Source of the DNA: CAZMGY01 sp964565945 [NCBI: uncultured bacterium]
GTDB lineage: Bacteria > GCA-001730085
Direction of reading: 5' to 3'
DNA: 64,000 nucleotides
Assembly (NCBI GenBank): GCA_964565945.1
Contig: CAZMGY010000018.1
Coordinates: 7,297-71,296 of the forward strand
Positions 30,001 through 45,000 of this stretch are shown piece by piece. Below the pieces are notes generated by a model. It ran no database searches. It was not told where the DNA came from and was given only the letters and a program-made list of their open reading frames with translations. The position numbers were made by a program, and so were the translations under genes. Each line of letters starts with the position of its first letter. Within the stretch, counting starts at the first letter, position 1.

Positions 30001-33000
30001 TCTCGCGATACGTCCCTCTGTTTTATCGACATTCCAAATGGTTTTATGGCTAGCACTCACAGAACTCCATAGATTAATAATTTGGCTGGACAAAGCTTGA
30101 TTATCTGCCTTCCAGATCACATGATTTACCCCATCATTATCAATCAGATTGGCATCAATCCAAGGTTGAAGATCCAAGCCCGTAAAATCACTCCCTAAAA
30201 AGCGATTGGTGTTGCGATAGACCTCTGTATCGGAACCATAAGTAACGATATTTTGAATTTTGCTACGATTGAAAGAATCAAAGGCTTTGATATGGGTCTC
30301 TTGAACCGTTTTTTCCGTACCCAGGCCTTGTATGATATCTACTTTTCTTTGAACACGATCCATATGATCATACTCGTAAAAGTTTTCTGTTGTTCTCAGG
30401 GTCACCATGGCCAGTGTTTCTCTATCGGTCGCTTTTTGAACGGATTTCTCGTAGAGTTTAAAATCATATTGATTGTAGGCCATCGTTTTATCTTCGACCG
30501 ATAAAACATCAGACATATCATTGTACATACGTAGTTTTAAAGCCTTGACGCCCTCGTAAAGACCTTGATAACGGGGATTAAGATCTTTTTTGGCTTCTAA
30601 AGCCGTAATCATCGCATCGATAGTGGCTGCATTAACGGCGTCATTAAGATCGCCCTCTCCAGAATTGCCCTTATTAAGAGCCTCTTTAGCTTCAATAAAG
30701 TTTCTAGCCAATGATAAATCGAAAAATCCATCGTTCAATCGCTTGTTAGCAACGCCTAGATTTGCTTGGAAGGCCAATATAGCTTGATGAATAGCGTTAT
30801 ACTGATTTTTGTCTGATTTTAAACTGGCCAAATGCGCCAATATTGCAGACATATTATCTATTGAAGTGATGGCATCGAGGTCTGCGTTATCCAAAACTTT
30901 ATCAAAACGTTTGAGAATATCTTTGACATCAACAAAGTTTTCTGCCTGTGTGATTTTCTCAGCCACTTGCTGATAAGACAATTCGGGTGTTGCCAAAGGA
31001 TCGTATGTGTAGGTTCGTGTTTCGGTCACTTTGTCGAGATTATCAAAAGCGAGGTTCACAGTACGTGTATGACTGACCAATTGTCCCCTAGGTCCAGCTT
31101 GGTTAATATTGGTCTGATTAGCTAAGCTATCGCCAGGATTAGGGCGATAAGTTTTTTGAATTTCCTGAACTTGACGGTTGGCAAAAAAGGTATTGTCATA
31201 CTGTTTTTCTGTGACTTGATATTTCCATGCCCCCTGGTAATCTTGGATCTTATCTTTGCGAACTTTCTCACGGTTAAAGACATCGTACAAGATGTGTGTA
31301 ATTTTGGTTTGAGCTGTTCTTAAACGTGACCCTTCTGTTAATGGATAAGGCTCCATGGCTTGACGAGACGTTCTTTTCAGTTTAGGTTGATTATGTAAGT
31401 TATAAGCTAGATATTCTGTTCTTTCCCGTTCTTTCATAATCCATCTTTGAAAGCTTTGATCCCAACCATATTGATCAACTTCTTGTGTTTTAAAACGATC
31501 AAGATTGTCATAGGTATTCGTGCTGACACGGCGATTATGTTTGTCCCAAAATCCTCTTACTTCGTTATAATGAAAAACATCAGTTGTTTCGATATAAACT
31601 CGGTCTTTAGGATTATCTCCATGTAAATATTGATTTTTTTGAATCAAACGACGACGCTCTTGGGACATTTGCAACAAATCATGACTATTATTCTTTTCGT
31701 ATTCAATCGTTGTCACTTGAGTTGTTCGACCTAATTGATCAAACTGATAACGTTTGCGTGTTTTGCTGCGATCAACAACTAAACCAAGAACTTCGGAAAT
31801 GGCTTGTCCTTTCCATTGTGTTTCGGTGTTAGCCATAGCGGCATCCTGAGCTGTCATTTTAGAAATAATGTTCTCTTTAACTACGTCAAAGATACTTTTT
31901 CCAATATTATTGATAAGTGTGTTGGCCGGAATACCAAAGAAGCCTCTTAAGATGTTGGCCAAAGTTGAAGCGACAATCATTTTGAAGGATTGACCCTCAA
32001 TGAATCCGCGCACCCAGTTGTAAAAACCTGTTTTGAAAGCTTCCAACATATGAGACAATCCAAATTTTTTCTCACGCTGAGTTAACTTGCCTTGATGAGA
32101 GCGCATAATAACATCGTAAAGCTTGGAATTTATATCCCCTTCGACAGCCACCTGATTTTGTTTTAAAACACGTAAACGACGCAAAACTTCTTTGCTCATA
32201 TCACTGGCATTGATGGTATTTTTACCTGATATTCTCTTGGCGCCATCCAATGTAAGAACACGGTCAAAATCTTCTTTGCGATATTGGGTGGTGACCAATG
32301 CATGCTCGACAGCTTTACCCATAGAATCATAGATGTAATCGTTGAATTCCTCTAGGGCCGTACGGTTTCCGTACATATCAAATTTTGAATTAAGCTTATG
32401 AGTCACTTGTTCAAAAAGATTGTATTTAAAATCAAATTCCGAAGACGCCTCAACCAAGAATTTACCAGTCAATTCTCGTCCTTCCAAATCAAGCATCGCA
32501 GTCCCATCTTCATAGGCGCGTACACGGTAATTATAGATATATTGTTCACGACCTTTGAGACGGCCTGTTAGTTCATCATAGATGTTAGCACTCTCCTCTT
32601 CTTTGGTTAAACCTTGAATCGTATATCGTTTTTGCGCAACATCATAAAGAAAATTGGTTCCTGTTTGTGTCATTTTGTTGGACTGGCGTCCATCGGTATA
32701 ATAGGTGTAATGCGTAGCTAAGGCACGTCGAGTAGCCATATTATTCGTATCGGGATACTCCCATCGACGATCACTTAAAAGACGACCATCTTCACGATAC
32801 ACACGGTCAAAAGTTGTGGTTTGTTTTTTCGATAAATAATCAATTTCGTGACTATGACTAAGGCGCAGGTTATCGTTGTATCCCATAATGCGCTTGGTAT
32901 TCTCGCTTTGAGAAAAGCCATTTAAGAGAGCGTCCTGATCGATCACGAGCGTATCACCATCCAGTCTTTTAGGCAACTTACCATTGAGAAGATTTGTGCT

Positions 33001-36000
33001 ACGATTTTTTTGATATTCTTGTTTGGTAACATGAATCGGCATACCACGGTAATCGAATTTCTCAAAATGTTGCACAGATAACCTTGTATTTCCTTTTAAA
33101 TGAATGGCAGAAAAAAACCCTTCCATAGCGGCCACACGTTTATGAGAATTAGAAATCCTGGCATAATCTAAGCTGGCAATGTTAAGTTCGTAAGGACCAA
33201 TAATCGAAACGAGGGCTTGGAATTTGTTTGCAATTAGCACCAAAGCCGTATTGGCATTTTTAATAGCGTCTTCAGGCACGGTTAAGGCCTCTTCATTGAT
33301 CATTTTAGCTAAAACATTGGCTTCCTCCGTCGATAAAACGCCATTTTTGTTACGATCGGATAAGGCTAAACGAAATTCGGCTAACACATCGACCACTTGA
33401 GGTTGTTCTTTGACAATTCGTTGCATAATCTTAATTTTGTCGACATCAAGACTTTGTTGAACCGGAATACCAGTAGGATTGCTTGCCGACACAGGATTCA
33501 ATTTATTAATGATTAGCTCTAAAGTGATTTCGGGGCGAATGACAAAGCCTTGAGCAGCGCGATCTCTAAGGTTATAAATGTAATTACCAAACAAGCTATC
33601 CAAAAAGGCATTTTTGTCAGCGTTGCTCAAACCATCAAACGTCATCATCCATGCGCTAAAAGCCGCTTTCACACCCTGAACTTCAGGATAATCTTGACCA
33701 GTGAGAATACCACGAATATTTTGAAGATCTTGAGCTGTGGCATTATTAACTGCTTTAAGGGTTCTTTGCAGGTCTTTTAAACGAACAGCAAAGCGATCTA
33801 ACTGCCCTTGCTTAGGATTGGTGTAATCAGAGCTAATCAAAAAGTACTTCTCAAGGATTTTTCGTGCTTTCTGAACTTTCCAGGTAACCACTTGCATATC
33901 GTCATGAGAAGTTTTACCTAAATCTGTTCCTTGCGCTAAAAACTTTGTTTTATAAATATCTAAATAAGCACCCTCGTTCATAACCATTACGTATTCATTA
34001 ACTTTTCTTTTAAAGCGATAGTCTAGGCTGTTTTTGCTGTAACTCAATGTTTTCCATAGAGCATCTTCGACATCATCCGCAAAGTCGAGCTTGGCTTTAA
34101 ATTCTGCTTCAGTATCATCTAAAGCATCTGCACTCCAGGTGGTGTAGGGCAAATCCATATCATAAAAATCAATCAAACCAGCTGGAAGCAAGTGCTTAAG
34201 TGGACTTACACCCACAGGTAATTCATTAGAGCCACTGTTCAAATTAAGACGAATTTCTTTAACACTATTATCGTAAAAAAATTCTTTGACTGTGGTTTCT
34301 GTCAACGCGTAGTTGTTTTCTCCAAATCGATACTTGGATGTCGTTGCGGAGTCCCAAGTGACCTGACCATCATTGTCATATGTCCGTTGACTTTTGATTT
34401 GCGTTTCATCCTTGTAATACGCACCACCTTCTAAAGGCACATCCTTTAACTGACCCCATTTGTCATATTTTCTAGATAATGATGTCGACGAAGTAACAAG
34501 GCCGGTGTTGTCACCACCAGTTTGAGTTGCCTGGTCATAGTCTTCGTAATAAAAGGCATAGTAGAGCACCTTACCAGTTGTTCCTGTCACTTGACCCGCT
34601 TCGTTCTTAATAGCTTCTAGAAAAATACCATCCAATACGGTTCCATCTGCACGTTTGAGCCCAATGGTTTGATCTGGACGAATAAAATAACTGACTTGAC
34701 CATCCTTAATCATATATTTGCCAATCTGTGCTGGGGGTTCTATCTCTGTCTTTGCTAAAATAGAACCCCCAGCCACACTAAAAGCGTCATCTAAGTGCAA
34801 TACAATGGGATTGCTGGCTTCATCTTTAAGAGTCAATTGATCAACATCAAACCGATCTTCACGAACCTCTAGAACATTGGAACCAGTGTTATCATAACGG
34901 TAGTTACGCAAAATATTATGGACTTTATTTTTTTTAGCATAATCAGTTTTTTCAACCTTAATAAACTTCTTGCCATAAGAATTAGTTCCTTTTTCCATGC
35001 TAGCCAACAAATTACCATTGGCATCATAGGCCCTTTCTTGAATAACATAGTTCTTATAAAAAATATTCATTTGACTCGATGTGCGACTTAAACCTAGAGC
35101 ATTGCTATGCTCGGGATCACTTGAAAATTCTGGAATCGTAAAATCGAGCTTGTCTTTGTCGATAGCAAACCACATCACATTATCGGTGCGACTACCGTTA
35201 TCCACACGGTCTTCACGTTTTTTAATAAGGCGTCCATTTTGATCATATCCCATATTCCATGTATATTTGAGAGATACATTCCCTTTAGAATCAAAATTCT
35301 TGGTGTTTTCAGCAATTTTTTGTCCCAAACGGTTGTATTCGATACCTGAATAATGGGTTTGGCTAACCGCATCACCCTTATCAACAAAGTCATTGAAAGA
35401 CACTAGTCGACCATCGCGATCATAAAGCATATCGTTGCGAATTAGGGATTGCGCTACACCCCCTACTTTTTCTTCTTTTTCGATCGAAATATTTTGCCCT
35501 AGTGTGTTATAAATCATTTTTTTCACGAAAGTAGAAAAAGACTTCGCAGAGCTATTGTATCCATTCTCACGGTAACTGGTGATACGTCCCAATAAATCGT
35601 ACTGAGTATCTTTACGAATGGTTTCGATGCGAATATTAGGTGCCGAACTATCACTCACTAACTCAAAGTAACCAAGATTTTGTCCAGCTGTGTTGTAGTT
35701 AATATTTGATCGTGAACTATAAATGGTTTTATTGAGTGGATTATTAAACGAATCGCGACCTTGCTCATAATTGACTTCGTTATAGGCTGTGTTGCGTCCT
35801 GATGAATCATAAGTTAAAGCTTGCCATATACGTGTTTTGTTCAAATCGGGTGCATCTGTCGAGCGTGTGATCTCTTCGAAGGATTGTGTGCGTCCAGCGA
35901 CATCGTAGCGCATATTTTGGCGTTGTGTCACAGTTAGTTTTTCAAGCAACGAGGCATCTACTTTAAGGTATTTTTTGCTTGAGCGATCATAATCAAGATT

Positions 36001-39000
36001 TTGACGAATAATGTTAAAAATACTTCCTTTATAATGCGCAAACGTATCAGTTAAAGTCATTTTTGTAAAATTCGAAAGCTCCTCAAAAGCATTAAGAACT
36101 TTTCGTTCACCATTAATGTAGCCATTGTTTTCTAATTCGGTCCAAAGCATTGCTTTTTGTGCGACTGTCAAATCAAGCGCATCAAAAACGGATGCATCAA
36201 GTTTACCTTTAAATTCAGCGTTCAAATAGTTAAGATATTCGGTCACAACACTGCGTTGATTAGAAGAAATAGTTGCTTTTTGATGCTTGCTGATATCTTG
36301 ATAAACAAACTTAAGTCCGTCTTTATAAATAATACCTCCGTTAACAAGGTTTGTTAATTCTATTTTCGAGAATTTAAACAAATTGACCTCATATTGTTTA
36401 ATAATCACACTTTTTTGCTCAGAAACGTCCTGATAGGCCTCGACGCGTCCTAAAGCATCATAAGTCATGCCAGTTCTTAAGGTTAAAACATCTAAATCAG
36501 GCTTGTCGTCGCTGTTGGTACGCTCTCGATAGCCCGTTAGCTGTCCACCCCAGTTATAAATCATATCTGATCTTTGCACCAAAGTCCGTTGTTTAGGCGA
36601 CTGCGAATTATACTGTTCTTCGATATAGGAACTATTCTGACCCAGGGCATTGTAGACCATGTTGCTACGAATATGGGTTTCTTTGCTATCAAACTCTAGA
36701 CCAACACCTAGTTTATGGTTCACATCAACGTATCCCAAGGTTTTGCTTTCTTCGTTGTAAATGATATTGATTCGCGTATTCATTTCTAAGATATAAGCAT
36801 CATTGGCCACAAATTCAGGAACTTTTTGACCATAGGCATCACGAACAAAATCTCCTGAACTATGTGTTTTCTTGAAAAAGATATCTGGTCCAAGTTGAGA
36901 ATGCCAACGTCCATAAACAATTTTGCGTGTCTCTGGATCCGCTGAATCATAGTAATAAACTGGATAAGATAGAGAATCTGTTCTTGTTGCATTGATGCTT
37001 GCCATCGAACCATCAGCTAAGTAAAGCTGTGCACCCTTTTCATCCTTAAGGTTCAAAACTCCAAGAACTTCTTTCATAACAATATTATGATCAGTGTCTT
37101 TATACAATTTAAGACCATTAATTACTTCGACCGTCAAATCTCTAGGATCAAACTCTGCTTGTCCAGACTCGCTGAATTCACCGTTATAAGTGAATAAATC
37201 TACATCTGTGTCTAACAAATCGCCGTAAATAGCTTCTTTAAGCACATTGTTTTCGATGTAGTACAGATCCTCACTTTGATCATTCTTAAGAATCTGATCT
37301 TCACGATAATAATCAAAATAGTAAGGCTGATTGCGATCATATTGATCTTCGCTATAGGTTTTGAACTCTCCCGTTTGCAAAGGGTTACCATCGGCATCAA
37401 TATTGTAAGGATTGTTGTTGGTTTGATCTTGATACGAAGCCATCTGCCCCAATGAGTTATAGGTAACAAAACGTCTTTTTGTTTCTTTGTAGTTATTTAG
37501 CAATCCTTTAATTTGATCTTTTTTATATTGAAATTTTTGGAACAACAGAACGTTCTGAATGTTAGCTGCCGACAATCTGCTTCCGCTATCGTTGATGTAA
37601 AGATCCGACGCCATTAGCTTTTGACGTGTTAAAGGATCTGGAGAATCATAGATATGTTGAGAAAAAGATTGTGCAAAGCTTAATTTTTTTTGAACCGCAT
37701 ATAATCCTTTGAGAATCTCTCCATCTTTGCCATAAAGAGTCTGCGCTTTGCCAAAAACATCATAAAGTTTTTGAGCTGGATCCCACATGTAATAACCTTC
37801 TTCTTCGGTCATAACACGCTCAAATGAGGATGAAGATGCAATAGCATCCATAATGGCCTGCTTCATTTCTTCCACTGATTGATAAGTTCCGTTTGGGTAG
37901 CTGTCCAAAAGTAATTGATTAAGGTCATAAAATACGCCATCAACTTTGATACGGCCCATTTTGAAAATCACACCTTGGCTCACTTGTGTTGTTTTGAGCT
38001 TAATCCGATCTGTGATTTGGCCCAATTCATCTTCAATTTCAAGCACCTCACCCTTAATCAGTTTAGCTTTTTTCTCCGCCGTATAAGTATCCCAGTTGGC
38101 CGGAAGCTCATACAATTGTTCCACTTCATTCGTAAATTCACCCCCTTCGTGAATCAGATCATCATAGGCAATTTGTTGACCAAAACGGTTGTAACGTGTG
38201 TTAGTTCGCTCGGTTGTTGTTATCTGTTGAGTTTGATCGTTTTTAACAAACTGCACATAACCAAGAACATAGCCTTGTGAATCGTAAGTTGTACCCTTAC
38301 GAACAGTATGAGTGAGTTCGTTGATAGTCAAAGGCTTGCTCACTGTTTGTAGGTTTAAATTTTTACTAACACCGCCTCGCATAACTCTTAATGTTTTTTG
38401 CTCTAACAAAAGTTTTTTCTCATCTGGGGTTAAATCATCAAAGGAAAGAGAGCCATCTTCAGAAATGTTTTCGTAGTCATATAAGCTTTGCTGAACAGTA
38501 CCATCATCCGTTTTACGGTTGGTTTCGGTGTAAGAAACTTCTTGACCAAAACCGTTGTAACGAATCATTTGTTTTTCTTTACGCTGAATCGTTGCATCCA
38601 CTTTGTTGTTCGAAATCTCGGTGAAGCTCTCAATTTGACCAAAAGAGTTATAGCTAACATTTTCACGGCGTGTAAAATTCTTTTCTTGAATTTTTTTCTT
38701 AATCGACTTACGAATATAGCCCATATAAACACTGCTTGTTTCGATATATTTATCAATGAACTTAACAATAACACCATCATTGGCAGGTTCTGAAGGATCC
38801 TTTTTAATCAAAAAGTCTAATTCTGAACCTATCGAAGCTTCGACAGAACTCGAAGCTGAAGCTAAAGATTGCAAACGGCTAACGGTGTTTTGATAACGAG
38901 TGAATAATATATTCATTTCTTGATCACTAGCGAGTTCTCGACGTTTGTAGTTAGCTTCAATGCCTTTTAACTTTAGGTCTGGTTTTGCACCAAGCACTTC

Positions 39001-42000
39001 GGGAGAATCCACGGCTCCAATCCAATCGGTATGATGTTGGTTGATCGACTGAGCAAGTGTTCGAATATTATCGTTCAATTGCATTGAATCTAGGGACAGA
39101 TTCATCACGGACAATTCCTTGGCAAAATAATCTGCAATAGAATCCGAGCTAAGCTCCAAAATGGCTTTAGATTTTGTCAAACATTCTGTGATATCACCAT
39201 CAACCTTGCTAGACGACTCAGTGAGCAAACGGTTACGCTGTTGGTAAATCGAATCTGAACTCGGTTTATTCGATTCTGTGTAAGGCTCATAATTATTCGT
39301 TTCATCATCGTCAGTCATGATGTACAGCTTAACAAAGTTATTGTGTGCGGTTGGCAACATGTCGGTGTAATCATCATTAACATAATTATGAACCTCCTTT
39401 TTAATATTATTGGTAACATTTGTTTTAATAGCTTCGACAGCTGCACGAATCTTCATAGATGCAATGTATCTTTCCTGATCATTAGAAGCGCTTTGATGCG
39501 CATTCAAAAGACTTCTCCAATTATAAGTACCTGTCGATGCCCCAATGCTCAAGGTTCCATGATTTAAGGTCAGCACTGCTAATTGCGCATTGGTTAATGA
39601 AGTTAAATCAGCAATACTCACATGATCTAATTGATTAACAAGGGTTAAGCGATTAGCAGCCGTTGGTGATGCCAAATAGGCATTCACGCTGGCATTGAAC
39701 TGCCCGCGGGTCACATTTTGATTTTGATCAATCGCATTAAGACCACTTTCGATAAGACCACTTCTGATACGTTGAGATTCTTCGGAATAAATGGCATTGA
39801 ACAAGGATGTATCATCATAATTCTTGTTAGTATAAGTGCGATCGCCATTAAATCGTGACCAACCCGCCTTATCGATAATATTATTAAATGCGAATGTTCC
39901 TGCCCCTGCATCATCGTACTGTCTAAGACCAAAAAAGTCTCCACGTGTTTCCCAATAATCATAGGCATCTGAAAAATACTGATCGTTAACATGCGTCCTA
40001 ATTCCGTTAACAATAGAACCCTGCCCCATTGAACCAAGAGTGTTGTTGGAGAGTGTATTATCAAAGGCAGTTTCGTAGTAAGTGCGATAGTCGGCCAAAT
40101 CTACATTTCCCCGATTAATACGATCCTGAGCAGCATTACGAGCCCTGCTTATAAGGTCATAACGTTGAAGTTCCTCAGAGATAAAATTATTCACAATGGC
40201 AATGTTGGAAAAATTGTCCGCCACTTGAGTTGCTCCATAAGCTGATGCATGCTCCACTTGCTCAATAAAAGTATGAATATCATTGGCTTCAGGAGCAGCG
40301 CTCGTGTAATTGTAAAGGTTTTCTGTTACTCCAGCCTTTGTACTTGCACGTGATGCAGAAATATCCCCTTGAGGAGCAGGTGTAACAACCCGATCGGTGA
40401 TCAAAGATCCCATAAGGGCTTCGAGGCTTTGATCTCTTGCTTGACCATCAGCTAAGTAGGAATCATTGGTTTTTACATTCATTTGATTTGTGATGAACTG
40501 ATTCGTAACATCCCGAATGGCCGTAAATTTAGCACGCGCATTATTACGATTCGCAATCGCTGTATCCGCAGCTATTTTTTGTGATCCAACAAGTGCTTCA
40601 TCGGCAGAAACACCTTTAACGGCCATTTCTTTCAGAAGACTCATATTGGCTTTGATCGATTCTATGATCAAACCAGCAAAATCACGTATTTGATTGGCCG
40701 CTGCACGTCGAGATTGTTGCAAAGTGGTCGAACCTGAGTTATTGTCCATAATCGTTTGCGCAGCATCGTAAAGTCCTTTGTAGTCCACATAAGCATCGTT
40801 TTCTTCTTTGATTTTAAGAGCATTAATAATTCTTTGTTTCGATACACTGGCAATCGCTCGAGAAATATGAAAACCAGGTTTTGTTTGAAATGATGCAGGT
40901 CGATTTCCATAAGGTGAAAAGGCAGGTACTTGAAAATCAGCAGGATTGGGTGTAGCGTAGTTGGGATCATAGATATCAAGAATGCTATCGGCTTGATTTG
41001 CAAAATGAGTCGCAAATCCAGTTGCGTTTAAAACTCGTAAACGAGCAAGCTGAGTATCAATCACATCTTTCAAAGCTTTATCAGCATCTCCCGCATCCGC
41101 ATTGTAATTATTCTGAATCAAAGGCTTGTAAGCAGGAATGGCTTTATCAATATTGTTAATGATCCAATCACTATGACCATTCATTGATTCTGTCACATCC
41201 ATGATGCCAGAGGTATGAAGTAAGACCTTCTTGCGAAATGCAGTTTGAATATCATCATAAGAATCGTTTTGCTCATCAAATGCCAGGATCATTAAAACGG
41301 CATTTTTTTTCTGAATATCATCAGCAGTAACAGCATCTTGATACATTTGACGCAAATTATAGGTTTGTGTATCTGATGCAAGTTTTTCTTGAAAAATAAA
41401 ATGGGTTGGTAAATCAGACAGATTCGGACTTGTCGATGGATCGGCATCTTCGATGCTCACCATCGTGGCAGAACGGTCTAAATCCACAAGTGTAAGATTA
41501 TTCACTAAATTGCTTAAAAAAGATTTGTACTCGCCATCGGGAAGATCTGTGTAATTAACGTGTGCCCTTGTAAGATTGAAGTTATCCCTGTCAGGATCTT
41601 CCCCATCCAAGTAAGCTCGTAAGAAGAGTTTCGCATGATTGATTAAATTAGAGGCATTCATATGAATATCTTGAACCCAAACCTCTTCCAAGTCAGTAAT
41701 ATTGTCATCGGGAATCCCAGAGCGAACCTCTTGTGAAATAATTTTGACAATGTCTTGCGCTTCTCGACGAACTAAGGCGGCTTGGACTTGTTTTTTGGCC
41801 TCACCATAGCTCAAATTTGGTACTGAATCATAGTCAATGGTTCCTTCGAAAGCTTGTGCTGCATTGTATTGATCGACCGCAAATCCACGTAAAAGTGTAT
41901 CGCGAATATTAAAATTTGGTGTGAAATAGTTGATTTGAATATTGTAATCATTAACGGGTAGTCCTCCATCAATAAATGCATTAAACTCTGTATTTCCTAC

Positions 42001-45000
42001 GCTTTCATAGGCACGCGTTTGATAGTTGACTGTTTCGAACAAGCTGTCATTGAACAAGTTTGTCGTTCTCTCATAGCTTCGCGCATAATCACCTGCAACC
42101 AGTGTGTCTAGATCGGTAGGAAAAAGATTTTGATTGCTAGATCTCAACGTCGCAGTCACATTTTGTGTTGGATCGTTAAAGACCCTAATAGCCGCATCTT
42201 TGAAAGATTGTAAAAACACATTGGTTGCAGCCATCGCGTCAGCCTTAACCCCAGCATCCATGCCTTCGAACATATTGAAAACATCATGCAAATTAGCTCC
42301 TGCAGCAATTCGGTTGAAGGAGTGATCGCGCAATCTATCTGTTTGGGTGCGAATAGCGCTCATTTGCTCCACTTGAGAATCCATGTTGGCATGCATATCA
42401 GCATATTTTTTAAAAAAAGTGGCAATCATTTGTTCATAGTAACCAGCCAACACCTCCATGCGTTTAATGCCATACGAATACACATCATGCTTAATACGAT
42501 AGGCAACATAATCCGCTGTCGGAGGAGAAGCACTCACTGCAGACAAAGCAGATAAAGCCGCTGTCATTTCTGTGGACGCATTTTGAAGAGTTGTGTTCGT
42601 TGCGTTGGTTTTATCGTAATCATTAGCATTCAATGTTGCAAACACATCTGGTGTAAAATATTCATAAACAGCGTTAGATGGAGTGGATAAATCTAGGTTT
42701 TTAACTTTTTTAATGGTCGGATTAGCCCATTTTTGCAATTGAATGATCAACGCTGTGTTTTGAGAACGCGCAGAAAATGTTACACCAGCCGCCTTATTAC
42801 GCAATAAATCCATCTCTTCGTCTAACAAACGATCAATATCTGCAAAAAGACTCCCCATAGGCTCAAGCAGTTCGTACTTCATCATTTGCACCTTATGCTC
42901 TTCGACCAAACGGCTTAAACCTGTTTGCTGATTGATAATGTCTTGAATTTGATCATTACTGATTTGATTAATCCGGCTTATGTATTGATTATTTTCGCTT
43001 TGAACTGTGTGTAACGCATCGATATGTTGCTGCAATTCATATTGACGCTCAGCATAACGGTTTCTTTTGGTTTTTTCAGCATGATACTTACTCATAATGA
43101 TTTGTAAGTTTTCACGCATATTATTAGATAAAGATGCCGAAATGGTGCGTTCAAAATGAAAGGCTTTATAGTAATGGATACCCTTAACTTCCTCCGTCGC
43201 AGTGACCATATCGCAGATGACTTTGGATCCCTGAAGCAATTTGTATTTTTGGACAGCCGAAAAGGAATCTATCAAACCACCTACTCGCCAAAAATTATTC
43301 CATTCGGCTTGCGTCATCGACGTTGGCACCTCAAATTGAGCCTTCCAATCATTGCGCAAACCAATAAATGTCTGCGAATCCGTCAATTGACCATGTTCCG
43401 CGAGACCAAAATATTCTTCCCAACGCTCTCTTTCTCCACTGTTAGCTGAGTCTTTATCGGGCAATAAAAAGGTATTGAGAGACACTTCTGATTTAGGTGC
43501 CAGCTGAAAGCTGCCTTGGACTGGAATTTGAACACGTGCAGCTCGGTCTCTTAATTCGGGTAAAGCAACACTGTGTGTTTGATCCCATAGATTAAGGATT
43601 TTGGTTTTGTCACTAACCGAATAGGCAAACTCTAGCAACTTAGATGCCAAAATGGTTCGTGTGGCTATATTCCACACAATATGGGTATCCTTATTCGGAT
43701 CAATTTTGATTAGGTTGTGGACAATCATTTGCTCGATCGTTGCATTCGATAACAAATACGCGCTGCCTAACTCTATACGTGTCATTTCACGAGCTGATTT
43801 TCCAAGAAGGATCAATTGTTCCTCGGATGTTAACGTATTGTAACCAAACGAAGGACTTAACCAAAAAGCCCTCCACTTGCTTTGATAACTAACCTCTTCT
43901 CCGTCTTCATGCACAACAAATTCGGCTTCAGTATCCCATCCTTCGGGAGCCTCAAATAAGCCTTCGAGTTCGTTACCAAACAGTTTTTCAGTGATTTCAA
44001 TCTTGGAAACAATTGCATTGATACGGTCGTTGATAAGAACTTTTTCTTCGAAGAGTTCGGCAATTCGCTCATCATCAACAGGCGATTCTAAGGTATTAAG
44101 CGTTAGATTGAGATTGGCCAAGGCACGACGTTCACTGGCTAGGTTTTCTTCCAAGCTCTTCTTATAGTTATTAATAACATTTTTCATAAGAGAGTTGGAA
44201 GGAATCGCAGATTTGTCAGGATTTTCTTCATTCTTGGCCTGAACGATGTTGTAAATCACTTCGCGCATCACATTGCGTGTTTCTTCGCTTAATTCACCCG
44301 ATTCTTCCAATAATTCGGAAATAATACGATACTCAGAACCCGAAGGAATCTCGATTTTCGTTTTTGTGATTACTTTTTCCTTTTGGTTATTCTTAAGTAC
44401 CGCAAAAATAACTGCTTTTTGATCAGCTCTTTCATCAAGGGTAAATTCAACGGCTTCTTTCATTTGCAAAAATTTAGTTAACAATAAACCCTGAGCTAAC
44501 AAATAACCTTTGGCCTCCAATTCATCCCAAAGCTGTTGTGAATTAAGTCCTAAAGCATCTAAGTCATTCAAACCAATCACATCATTTTTTTTATTTTTCA
44601 AAAAGTTATAAATTTCTTCAGTATGCTCCGAGAAAGGTGCTTTAAGGTTAAGATCTTGATGGCGCAACAAACGGTTCATTTTATCGGTGTAAACCCCAAC
44701 ATTTTTGATGTAATTTTTTGCCACTAAATCAGCCCACATGGCTTTTTTCTCAGCATTTGTCCCCGTAACGGTCGAAAAGTCCTCCATCGAGATCAAGCCC
44801 CGAGACATCGCCAACACATCCGATTTTTTAAAGCGATTCATCATCGAAGACGAGGCCACAGAAAATTTGATTGTTTCTTCTCCCAGAACTACAGAGCCCC
44901 CACTCAACACAAGTGCTTGCTGTTCTTCGTTAAGCTGGCTGAAACCATAGTGATCACTATTCCAAAAAGCATCCCACTTGGAACGATAATCCACGTCGGC

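Larger units (their letters stand above)
16600..38720 (-). repeat. YD-repeat block 2 of the giant protein (residues about 5,224-12,597)
   Basis: This block has the most canonical Rhs repeats of the window: YDALGRVEAYQD (36.4 kb), YDLLGRITSYRE (35.6 kb) and YDRDGRLVSFND (35.4 kb). Towards the left the copies change to a form with tyrosine, Arg/Lys and long Thr-rich strands, such as YDDVTGRKTHEIVD (26.4 kb). Inserts include an EF-hand helical segment (34.1-33.2 kb), a hydrophobic helical segment (32.25-31.83 kb), two related helical modules (31.0-30.5 and 27.4-26.9 kb) and four copies of a beta-rich module. The repeats end about 60 bases before the pre-toxin-like motif. Confidence 0.8.
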
